Source of the DNA: Nocardiopsis sp. YSL2
GTDB lineage: Bacteria; Actinomycetota; Actinomycetes; Streptosporangiales; Streptosporangiaceae
Assembly: GCF_030555055.1 (NCBI RefSeq)
Contig: NZ_JAMOAO010000001.1
Location: 1,860,001-1,924,000, forward strand
DNA: 64,000 bases
Reading direction: 5' to 3'
In this document: one piece after another, positions 36,632 through 44,135 of the stretch
How positions within the stretch are numbered: the stretch's first letter is position 1
How the letters are laid out: the number at the start of each line of letters is the position of its first letter
The notes under the pieces: model-generated
Databases searched by the model: none
Told to the model about the DNA's origin: nothing
Seen by the model: only the letters and a program-made list of their open reading frames with translations
Program-made: the position numbers and the translations under genes

Positions 36632-37060
36632 TCACCCGCCCGTGAAGACCACGTCGCCGAAACCGCGCTCCTCGTCCGCCTCCAACAGCACGAACCCCGG
36701 TGCGGCGGTGTCGACGACCACGTCGTCGGAGCACTCGAACACGACCCTGTGGGTCTCGCCCGGCGGGAACGCGGCGAGGTCGTCCGGGAGCCGGACCGCG
36801 CACGCGGCGCGGTGCCCGTCCGGCCCGAAGGCGACGTCGGGGCGGTAGCCGGAGCGGAAGGACGTGCGGCGACCGCCCTCGTCGGAGGAGTGCATGGTCA
36901 GGTCGGCGGCGATCCGCTCCCCGGCGGCGTAGACCTGTTCGTCCGGAACGCCCGCCGGGCCGCGGACGGGGCTGACCACGGGCCCGGTCTCGGCGGCCCG
37001 GGAACAGCCCGCGGCGGAGAGCGCCGCGGTGAGGAGGAGGAACGAGGCGAGGACGCGCAT
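36632..37060 (-). CDS. putative lipoprotein, function unknown
   Basis: A 142-residue exported protein. The signal MRVLASFLLLTAALSAAGC ends in a lipobox with Cys19. The mature part, with RIAADLTMHSSDEG, AACAVRLPDDLAAFPPGETHRVVFECSDD and FVLLEADEERGFGDVVFTGG, looks like a small beta-sandwich with two further cysteines. GGAA is 6 bases before the ATG. I do not recognise the family. Confidence 0.65.
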   Translation of the reverse strand: MRVLASFLLLTAALSAAGCSRAAETGPVVSPVRGPAGVPDEQVYAAGERIAADLTMHSSDEGGRRTSFRSGYRPDVAFGPDGHRAACAVRLPDDLAAFPPGETHRVVFECSDDVVVDTAAPGFVLLEADEERGFGDVVFTGG

Positions 37061-37216
37061 GGGGGATTCCGTTCGACCGGCGCACGTGCAGGGGCACCCC
37101 CTGGGACGCTCGGGTCCCCCGTTCCAGTTCCGGGAACCCCCGAATCCCAGGCGTGTTCGCTTCTTCCCCGCGCCCTCCCGGCCCACTGGCCCTCGCGGCC
37201 CGGGCCGGGCGGCCGG

Positions 37217-40200
37217 TCAGTCGAGGTCGGACTCGGCCAGGAGGCGGGCCGCCGCCGAGGGATCCCTCAGGACGGCCGCCACCGAGTGGCGCCGGGACCA
37301 CTGGCCGGCCCGCCAGCACAGCGCCCGCGCCAGCCCCTCCGGGGTGGCCGCGTGGATCGTGCCGTCACCCGCGTACCACTCGACCTCCACGCCGTCCACG
37401 GTGAGCGACGCGTGGTGCAGGTAGGTACGGTCCGGCTCGTCGTCGGGCTCCAGGAAGAGCGCGGCCTCGTCCGGGACCGGCCGGAGCTGGCCCGTGGTGC
37501 CGATCTCCCCCGTCACGGCCTCCGACGCCATGGCCAGGTCGAGGACGTCGGCCACCGCGTCGGCCGTGTCCGTGGGCGCCAGGACGAGCGGTCGGTCGTC
37601 GAGCAGCGGCAGGAGGTCCGGCGAGTCGAGCACCAGGGCGTCCTCGGCGTCGGAGACGACGATGGCGCCGCCGATCACGGCCCGGACCCGGGCCGGCGGC
37701 GTGACCAGGTCGGTGTCGACCTCCGCCAGGGCCGCCCACACGCGGCGCAGCGCGGCGCGGTCCACGTGCCGGGCGGGATCGGCCAGCCGGGCGAGGAGGT
37801 CGTCCGGCCCCTCCGGGTCGGTGACCAGGTCTTCGAGGGTGGTGCGCACACCCAGCGCGCGGGCGAACTCGGGGTCGACGTCGGCGGGCACCACGTCGTA
37901 GAGGCCCGCCAGGGCGGTGTCGGCGTCGGCGGTGCGCAGCTCCACCGGTACCCGTCCGCCCACCAGGGCCCGGGTGCGCAGCCACCAGGCGGTGTAGGAG
38001 GGCACGTCGACCGCACGGCCGTCGGGCAGGACGATCCGTGCGGGCTCGGTGACGGCCTCGCGCAGCGGGCTCCGGGAGAGCATCGCCAGGGCGCGCGGCC
38101 ACTGGTCGTCGTCGATGTAGTCCAGGTCCACGACGCACACGAGCTCGGGCGCGACCGGAGGCAGGTCGGGGTCGCCCACCCGCTCCAGCATCTCGTCGGC
38201 CCAGTCCTCCAACCCGTCGGGTCCGCCCTCCCCGGCGGCGCCGTCGAACTCGTCCACGAGGTCGTCGCCCAGCGCCGCGTCCTCCGCGCGTACGACCGAC
38301 AGCTCCCACAGGGCGCCGACCGCGCGCAGGGTCTCGGTGCCGTGCCGCTCCACCAGGTCCGCGTGGACGGTGCCGAACGGCGCGTCGGCCACGAGCAGGT
38401 CGGCCAGCGGCGCTCCGGGCACGAGCAGTTCGGCGGCCACGGAATAGCCGTCCTCGTCGTCGCGCAGGGCCAGTTCGGCCAGCCAGGGGGCGTCCGCGAC
38501 CGTGGTGCCGGAGGCGGCCACCAGGTCCAGGACCGCCTCGGCGACCGGTTCGGGGTCCTCGGCGTCCAGGGAGTCGCGGACGGCCGCCTCGGTGCGCGGG
38601 TCCGCCAGGACGGCGGCCGCACCGGCGTCGACCGCGCCGAGCCGGCGCAGCAGCGGGTGCACGGCCTCGGGGTGGACCACGCGCACGCCGAGGGCGGACA
38701 GCACGGACGGTTCGAGGTGGTGGCCCTGGGCGTCGGCCACGCGGTCCCAGTCGTCCGTGGGCACGAGCAGGGAGCGGGGCCCCCGGACGAGCCGCCCGTC
38801 GACGAGCGGGACCGGCAGGGCCCCCAGTTCGTCGAGGTCGGCCCCGGCGCTGCCCGCGTCCGCCAGAGCGGCGTACAGCTCGGCCCACCAGTGCGGCGGC
38901 CGGTCGGTGTCGGCGATCAGGTCGGCGAGGTCGGCCAGGCCGAGCCGGTGCACGCGCAGGGCGGCCAGGGCGGGGTGGCGCGGGCTCCAGGTCCCCGGCA
39001 GCAGCTGCGGCACGAGTGCGGCCAGGACCGAGGTGACCCCGGACGCGCCGCCCGAGCCGCCGGTGTCCAGCAGCACGGCGTCGCGGGGCGCGACCGGCGT
39101 CCCGGCCGCGGTGACCAGGAAGGGCGTGTCTTGGAGGGGTTCGGCGACTCGGGCTCGGAAGGCGGCGTCGACCGCGCCTCCGCCCACCCGGGTACCGGGC
39201 ACCAGGTCCAGGGCCGCGCGCGCGTCGAATCCGCGCAGCAGGGCGCAGTAGGCGTCGGCCGCCTCCGACAGCAGCAGGTCCGTGGCGGGTCCGGGCTGGA
39301 CGGCGCGCCGGTCGCTGCCGAGCGGGAAGGTGCCGATGAGGACCGCGGGCAGGTCGAGTCCGGTGTCGGTGGGGGTGGGCGCGTGCACGACCCGGTCCAC
39401 GTCGGCGGGCAGGGTCGCGAGCGCGCCGCCCTCGTCGACGGGGACGGCCCAGGTCAGGGTCCAGTCGGTGCGGCCGCGCTCCTCGGTGGGGCGGTCGGTG
39501 AGCAGGTCGGGGTCCAGGGAGCCGGAGCGGGTGAGCACCCGCCACAGGGTGGTCCGGGTGCCGTCCGCGTCGCGCAGTGTGGTGACGAGGTCGGCGCCGG
39601 ATCCGCCGGCGTCGTCGGAGGACAGGTCCTGGCGGGTGATGACGCGTTCGGTGCCGTCCACGGCCACCTGGACCTCGGCCAGGCCGGGCAGGGCCAGTAC
39701 GAGCGCCTCGCCGGTGCGCCCGAGCAGGTCCCGGACGCGCTCGACGGTGGCGTCGTCGCGCAGGCGGAGCGTGACGACGGTGTCGTACCCGGCCGTGTCG
39801 CCGTCGGTGAGGGCCGGGAACGGCAGGCGGAGCATCGGGACGTGGCCCGAGCGGCGCCGCACCTCCTCGGCGAGGTCGGCGTGGGCGGTGCCGCCGGACA
39901 ACAGCTCGGCGACGGCGGCGCGGGCGCGCTCGGCGTCGAAGCACACGGCTGCGCCGCCGGAGCGGACGGTGACGTCGTCGCTGAGGGCCGACACGGCGGA
40001 GAAGCCCACACCGAAGCGGCCGGCCGAGCCGTGGTCGTCGCGCTTGGTCGAGGCCCGCAGGGTGGCCAGCGACTCCACGCCCTCCGGCGTCAGCGGCTCT
40101 CCGGTGTTCGCGGCGGTGAGGTCGAACCCGTCCAGGGACAGGCGCAGCCGCCCTGGGACACCGGCGCGGCGGGCCGCGTCGGCGGCGTTCTGCGCGAGCT

Positions 40201-40363
40201 CCACCACGACCCGGTCGCGGTAGCCGCCGAGGGCGAAGTCCTCCTCGGCGTTGGCGTCCTCGCGGAATCTCGCGGGGGCGTCGGCCCAGGCCGCGAGCAC
40301 GCGTCTGCGCAGTTCGGCCGTGTTGTAGGGATCGACTCGCGATGCGGTCACCGACTCGGCCAT
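37217..40363 (-). CDS. sacsin/Hsp90-like GHKL ATPase, very long
   Basis: A 1,048-residue protein whose N terminus is a GHKL (Hsp90-type) ATP-binding domain as in sacsin: VVVELAQNAADAARRAGV (Glu55, Asn59), LTAANTGEPLTPEGVESLATLRAS, and GRFGVGFSAVSALSD (115-129). The rest is mostly alpha/beta with many DALLPLL-like repeats and resembles actinobacterial proteins loosely annotated as molecular chaperones. A role in protein quality control is inferred. The start has GGAGGAGACCACC before ATG. The DUF3027 gene lies upstream on the same strand, a conserved actinomycete neighbourhood. Confidence 0.78.
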   Translation of the reverse strand: MAESVTASRVDPYNTAELRRRVLAAWADAPARFREDANAEEDFALGGYRDRVVVELAQNAADAARRAGVPGRLRLSLDGFDLTAANTGEPLTPEGVESLATLRASTKRDDHGSAGRFGVGFSAVSALSDDVTVRSGGAAVCFDAERARAAVAELLSGGTAHADLAEEVRRRSGHVPMLRLPFPALTDGDTAGYDTVVTLRLRDDATVERVRDLLGRTGEALVLALPGLAEVQVAVDGTERVITRQDLSSDDAGGSGADLVTTLRDADGTRTTLWRVLTRSGSLDPDLLTDRPTEERGRTDWTLTWAVPVDEGGALATLPADVDRVVHAPTPTDTGLDLPAVLIGTFPLGSDRRAVQPGPATDLLLSEAADAYCALLRGFDARAALDLVPGTRVGGGAVDAAFRARVAEPLQDTPFLVTAAGTPVAPRDAVLLDTGGSGGASGVTSVLAALVPQLLPGTWSPRHPALAALRVHRLGLADLADLIADTDRPPHWWAELYAALADAGSAGADLDELGALPVPLVDGRLVRGPRSLLVPTDDWDRVADAQGHHLEPSVLSALGVRVVHPEAVHPLLRRLGAVDAGAAAVLADPRTEAAVRDSLDAEDPEPVAEAVLDLVAASGTTVADAPWLAELALRDDEDGYSVAAELLVPGAPLADLLVADAPFGTVHADLVERHGTETLRAVGALWELSVVRAEDAALGDDLVDEFDGAAGEGGPDGLEDWADEMLERVGDPDLPPVAPELVCVVDLDYIDDDQWPRALAMLSRSPLREAVTEPARIVLPDGRAVDVPSYTAWWLRTRALVGGRVPVELRTADADTALAGLYDVVPADVDPEFARALGVRTTLEDLVTDPEGPDDLLARLADPARHVDRAALRRVWAALAEVDTDLVTPPARVRAVIGGAIVVSDAEDALVLDSPDLLPLLDDRPLVLAPTDTADAVADVLDLAMASEAVTGEIGTTGQLRPVPDEAALFLEPDDEPDRTYLHHASLTVDGVEVEWYAGDGTIHAATPEGLARALCWRAGQWSRRHSVAAVLRDPSAAARLLAESDLD

Positions 40364-40516
40364 GGTGGTCTCCTCCTGCGCTGCGGGCACGGCCCGGCAT
40401 GGTGCACCCCGGACGGGAGCGAGTGCGGTAGTGACGACACTAGCCCACCGGGAAGGCCCTACGGGGTCGGCCCCGGCCCGCCCGGCGTGCCCGCGCCCGG
40501 GAGGCGGCGCGGGCGC

Positions 40517-41338
40517 TCAGGAGTCGGAGGAGACCAGTTCCAGTTCGGCCGTGTCGTCGAAGACGATGTGGTCGTAGCCGAGCTCGTCGACGACCGGCCG
40601 GGCGGGGTCGTTCTTGGAGACGGGGGTGCGTACCTCGGAGTGCGCGCCGCAGCCGTGGTCGAGCGAGACGACCTTGCCGTCGTCGGGTGCGTACTCGTTG
40701 GTGCACACACCGAACATCTGCCGCAGTTCACCGGCGAGCGGGGTCAGGAAGCCGCACGTCGCGCAGCGGGCCGGGGCGGCCGTCGCGATCGGGCTGCGCG
40801 GCCCGGACTCGCCGTTGTACCAGCGCTCCGCGGCCTGCTCGCGACCGGTCTCGGACAGGACCTGGCGGCGGCCGAGCCCCAGTTCCCACACCATCTGCTG
40901 GTCGACGCCCTCGGCGTCCAGCTCGCTGTCGGGGACCTGCGCGTAACCCGGGATGAGGCGCTCGTCGTCCTCCTCGACCGGCAGCAGGTCGCCGACGCCG
41001 ACGTCGCCGGGGCGCAGGCGCTCCTTCCACGGCACCCATTCGGGCGCGGTGAGCGCGCCCTCGCCGGGCAGCAGGACGACCTCGTTGACAGTGACGTCCT
41101 TGGCGCGCGAGGCGCGGACGACGGTGACGGCGTAGGTCCAGCCGGGGTAGGCGGGGTCCAGGCAGGTGAAGTAGTGGGTGACCAGGCGCGTGTCCTCGAC
41201 CTCGGGGTCGAGGGGTGCACCGACCCATTCGGGTCGCCCGACCTCGGCAGCCACCGAGCGCGCCAGCTCCACCGCGTCGATACAGGCTTTGTCCGGTACA
41301 GGAGAACGTCGAGAAGGGCTCACGTTCCCCATTCTCAC
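40517..41338 (-). CDS. DUF3027 protein with zinc-ribbon-like motif
   Basis: A 273-residue actinobacterial DUF3027 protein. The N-terminal half has ARSVAAEVGRPEWVGAPL, HYFTCLDPAYPGWTYAVTV and VNEVVLLPGEGALTAPEWVPW; the C-terminal part has a probable zinc site from CATCGF and CTNEY with DHGCGAHS. Function is unknown; a nucleic-acid or protein-binding role is possible. The start is uncertain among GTG 41338, an ATG two codons later and a GTG five codons in. Confidence 0.8.
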   Translation of the reverse strand: MRMGNVSPSRRSPVPDKACIDAVELARSVAAEVGRPEWVGAPLDPEVEDTRLVTHYFTCLDPAYPGWTYAVTVVRASRAKDVTVNEVVLLPGEGALTAPEWVPWKERLRPGDVGVGDLLPVEEDDERLIPGYAQVPDSELDAEGVDQQMVWELGLGRRQVLSETGREQAAERWYNGESGPRSPIATAAPARCATCGFLTPLAGELRQMFGVCTNEYAPDDGKVVSLDHGCGAHSEVRTPVSKNDPARPVVDELGYDHIVFDDTAELELVSSDS

Positions 41339-41632
41339 TGATCGCCGACACCGATTTGACCATAACGCGGGTCAAGGTTCAGCCGATACACCCTCTTGAT
41401 GAAGTCTTGTGGGGGCCGTGTCATGCGGCGACCGCCCTGGCGGCGCGGTCCGCGCGCCCCCGTGTCACGTTCTCCGCAGCCGCCGTGTCAGAGGAGTGGG
41501 AGCGAGAACGGGACGCACGCGGCGTCCCGCACCACCGACGGGGGAACGGCCCCCGGCCGCCTGTGATCCCCCGGGCCGCTCCCCCGGGACGGAGCACGCG
41601 CACGGCGCGAGACGACGACGAAGGGCTGACCG

Positions 41633-42151
41633 ATGAGGGATCACGACTGGCTCGCCGCCCGGTTCGACGAACACCGCTCCCGTCTGCGGGCGGTGGCCCA
41701 GCGGATCCTCGGTTCGGCGGCGGAGGCCGACGACGCCCTCCGGGAGGCCCGGCTGCGCGCCGGAGCGGCCGACACCGGCGCGGTGGACGACGCCGGCGGG
41801 TGGCTGACCACCATCGTCGCCCGGGTGTGCCTCACCATGCTGCGCTCCCGTGGGACGCGGCGCGAGGAGTCACCGGACCGGCACGAGCGGGGCTCCGACC
41901 CGGTCCTCACGCACGGCGGCGCCGTCGACCCCGAGCACGGGGCGCGGCACGAGGTGCTCATGGCGGACTCGGTGGGACTGGCCCTGCGGGCGGTGCTGGA
42001 GACGCTGACACCGGCCGAGCGTCTGGCGTTCGTCCTGCACGACATGTTCGCGGTGCCCTTCGACGAGGTCGCCCCGATCGTCGGCCGTTCCACGGCCTGC
42101 GCCCGTCAGCTCGCCGGCCGCGCGCGCCGCCGGGTGCGGGGGGCGGACTGA
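41633..42151 (+). CDS. short ECF-type RNA polymerase sigma factor
   Basis: A 172-residue sigma-70-like protein with region 2 (DEHRSRLRAVAQRILGSAAEADDALREARLR, then GWLTTIVARVCLTMLRSR) and region 4 (LETLTPAERLAFVLHDMFAVPFDEVAPIVGRSTACARQLAGRARRRV). These phrases match SigJ-like ECF41 sigma factors, but the SnoaL-like C-terminal domain normal for that group is absent; the chain ends just after region 4. No anti-sigma gene is adjacent. AAGG lies 8 bases before the ATG. Confidence 0.85.
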   Translation: MRDHDWLAARFDEHRSRLRAVAQRILGSAAEADDALREARLRAGAADTGAVDDAGGWLTTIVARVCLTMLRSRGTRREESPDRHERGSDPVLTHGGAVDPEHGARHEVLMADSVGLALRAVLETLTPAERLAFVLHDMFAVPFDEVAPIVGRSTACARQLAGRARRRVRGAD

Positions 42152-42202
42152 CCGGGGGGCGGACCGAACGCGGGGTGTGCTCCGCGGGGCACGCCCGAAG
42201 GA

Positions 42203-42232
42203 GGCGGGGCCGGGTTCGCGCCCGGCCCCGCC
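42203..42232. terminator. terminator between sigma factor and csp
   Basis: GGCGGGGCCGGG (42203-42214) pairs perfectly with CCCGGCCCCGCC (42221-42232), 6-base loop, between convergent genes. Confidence 0.75.
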
Positions 42233-42285
42233 TGTCGCTGTGGCCCCGCGCCGCGATCCGGCCCGCGCGAGGGTCCGCCCCGGTG

Positions 42286-42669
42286 TCAGGCCTCCAGGTC
42301 GTCGGCGACCGCGCGCAGCACCGCCGCGATCTGCGCGGCCTCACGGCGTTCGGGTTGGCGGCCCCGGCGGTAGCCGGTGGACAGGCCCTCCAGCAGCTTG
42401 ATGAGGTCCTCGGTGATGACGACCATCTCGTCCGGCTTCTTGCGCCGGGCCTTGACGACGGAGTGCTGGGTGTCGAGCAGTGTGACCTGGAGCGCCTGCG
42501 CGCCCTTGCGGCCTTCGGCCACGCCGAACTCCACCCGCTGCCCAGGGGAGAGCGAGGTGGTGCCGGGAGGAAGGGAGGAGGAGTGCACGAAGACCTCGCC
42601 GCCGTCGTCCTGCGTGAGGAATCCGAAACCCTTGTCGCCGTCGTACCACTTGACCTTGCCGGTGGGCAC
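42286..42669 (-). CDS. cold-shock domain protein with C-terminal extension
   Basis: A 127-residue protein. Residues 1-66 are a cold-shock domain with RNP1 KGFGFL (13-18) and RNP2 VFVHS (26-30), which bind single-stranded RNA or DNA. A 60-residue extension (VVKARRKKPDEMVVITEDLIKLLEG and on) is as in mycobacterial CspB-type proteins, twice the length of CspA. GTG 42669 has GAGGT 6 bases upstream. A TAGCCT box at 42782-42787 would give a 5' leader of about 110 bases, as in cold-shock genes. Confidence 0.9.
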   Translation of the reverse strand: MPTGKVKWYDGDKGFGFLTQDDGGEVFVHSSSLPPGTTSLSPGQRVEFGVAEGRKGAQALQVTLLDTQHSVVKARRKKPDEMVVITEDLIKLLEGLSTGYRRGRQPERREAAQIAAVLRAVADDLEA

Positions 42670-43205
42670 GTAGTGACCTCATGCTTTCACAGTCGGGCAC
42701 CACGACTTCCGGGAACGCTCAACAGTGTTCTCGCGTTCCGTCTTTCCCGCGGCGGCCCTTGGTTTCCATGGATGGTCAACCAGGCTAGTGGGCGGACCGA
42801 AAGCCGTCCATTGCAATATCGCCGTTCAGCGCGGGGCGGCCAGGGGGTGTCCGGAGGAGCGCCGGGGCCGGACTCCGGTGCGCGGGTCCGAAACGCCAGA
42901 ACGAGGCCCGGATACGGCTCACCCGGGCCTCGCGACGTCGCCGGCGGTCCTGTCACCGCTGGGTGCGGAGTGTGGGACGGGACTCGGCGGACAGACGGGA
43001 CCGCCGCGACGTGTGTGGCGCCACGGCTGGCTGCCGGACACCGGTTCTGACGTGGCCACCTTCCCGGTGGCGGCGTACGACAAGGATTACCCGGTTCGAC
43101 GCTCGGGAAAGCGCGGCCACGGGCCGAACGGAAGAGGTTATTCCGAGCATTTACCAAGCAATGACCCGTCCGGCGAAAGGAACGGCCCGTCAGCCCCTCG
43201 ACCCG
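42670..43205 (-). other. 536-base gene-free region upstream of csp
   Basis: It holds a possible csp promoter box (TAGCCT on the minus strand, 42782-42787) and a hairpin in which CGAGGCCCGG and CCGGGCCTCG pair around 42903-42931. No convincing protein frame is seen. The hairpin may end transcripts of the HAAS-like gene, whose stop is at 43206. Confidence 0.45.
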
Positions 43206-43970
43206 TCAGCCGGGGGTTCGCGCCGACCGCTCTTCCGCCCGTGCAGAACGGAGCACCCGCGGGTACAGCAGGAACACGCTCACCAGCGAGGCGAGGCCGA
43301 GGCCGATGACACCGGTGGCCGGAAGGGACTCCTGGATGTAGCGGTCGACGAACTTGGCCTCTCCCGGCCACAGCGCCATCGCGATCGCGCACCCGAGCAG
43401 CGGAAGGCCGAGGCCGATCCACTTGTCCCGCGCCGTCCACACGCGGCTGAGAGCGATGAGCGCGGCGGAGAGCACCCACACGAACGCCAGGTTCCATCCC
43501 CAGGGCACGGTGAGGAGCAGCAGGCCCAGAGCCGCGGCCTCCGGCCCGTGGTGGCGCACCACCACGGCCAGGCCGCGCAGCCCGCCGGCCGTCCTGGACC
43601 GCTCTCCGACCGACATCTCCGTCCGCCCCGGGCCCTCCAGGAGCGACAGCAGACCATGGCTGGGGCCGCCCCGCCAGGGCGGCGGCGGCCGGTCCGCGTG
43701 CCGGGGCTTGGGCGGGATCATCTCGTCGTCCTCGAGGTCGAGGTCACGACCGCCGAAATCCCGCTCCACCAGGTCCTCCGGTGTGCCGAGACCGAGCAGG
43801 ATCCTGCGGACGGTCTCCTCGTCACGACCGGCCGCGGCGCGCCGCGACTCGATGCGGGAGCGCACCGCCGTGAGGTAGGCCGTCCGCTCCCTCGCGGACG
43901 CACGACCGTGCAGCAACAGCGCGACCTCGGACAGATAGTCGAGTACCAATTGTTCCGAGCGCTGGGTCAT
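43206..43970 (-). CDS. HAAS-domain-like membrane protein
   Basis: A 254-residue protein. The N terminus (EQLVLDYLSEVALLLHG and RTAYLTAVRSRIESRR, then LGTPEDLVERDF) matches HAAS/DUF1700-type helical signalling domains found with PadR regulators. About four membrane helices follow (AALGLLLLTVPWGW, LAFVWVLSAALIALS, IGLGLPLLGCAIAMALW, GVIGLGLASLVSVFLLY). ATG 43970. It is divergent from the helicase-associated gene. Partner unknown. Confidence 0.65.
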   Translation of the reverse strand: MTQRSEQLVLDYLSEVALLLHGRASARERTAYLTAVRSRIESRRAAAGRDEETVRRILLGLGTPEDLVERDFGGRDLDLEDDEMIPPKPRHADRPPPPWRGGPSHGLLSLLEGPGRTEMSVGERSRTAGGLRGLAVVVRHHGPEAAALGLLLLTVPWGWNLAFVWVLSAALIALSRVWTARDKWIGLGLPLLGCAIAMALWPGEAKFVDRYIQESLPATGVIGLGLASLVSVFLLYPRVLRSARAEERSARTPG

Positions 43971-44122
43971 GACCCCATATTGGCCCACAATGACCTGGCT
44001 TTTAACCCCTTCCCCCCAATTCCGGTCGGTCATTCGCCGGTCGATACGGTCCGCGCACGCGTGACAGCGGCCCCCGCCCGGCCGGTACGGGGACTGACGC
44101 GCCCCACGGTGCGGGCATCGCT

Positions 44123-44128
44123 TAGCGT
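44123..44128 (+). promoter_or_regulatory. -10 box, leaderless helicase-associated gene
   Basis: TAGCGT, seven bases, then ATG at 44136. Confidence 0.45.
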
Positions 44129-44135
44129 GGACACG

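Noticed and set aside
36590..41341. A plus-strand open frame of about 1,580 codons antisense to the Hsp90-like and DUF3027 genes
   Set aside because: Long antisense frames are expected in DNA this GC-rich; its composition (Gly, Arg, Val, Gln strings) has no recognisable domain, and both antisense genes have clear family motifs.
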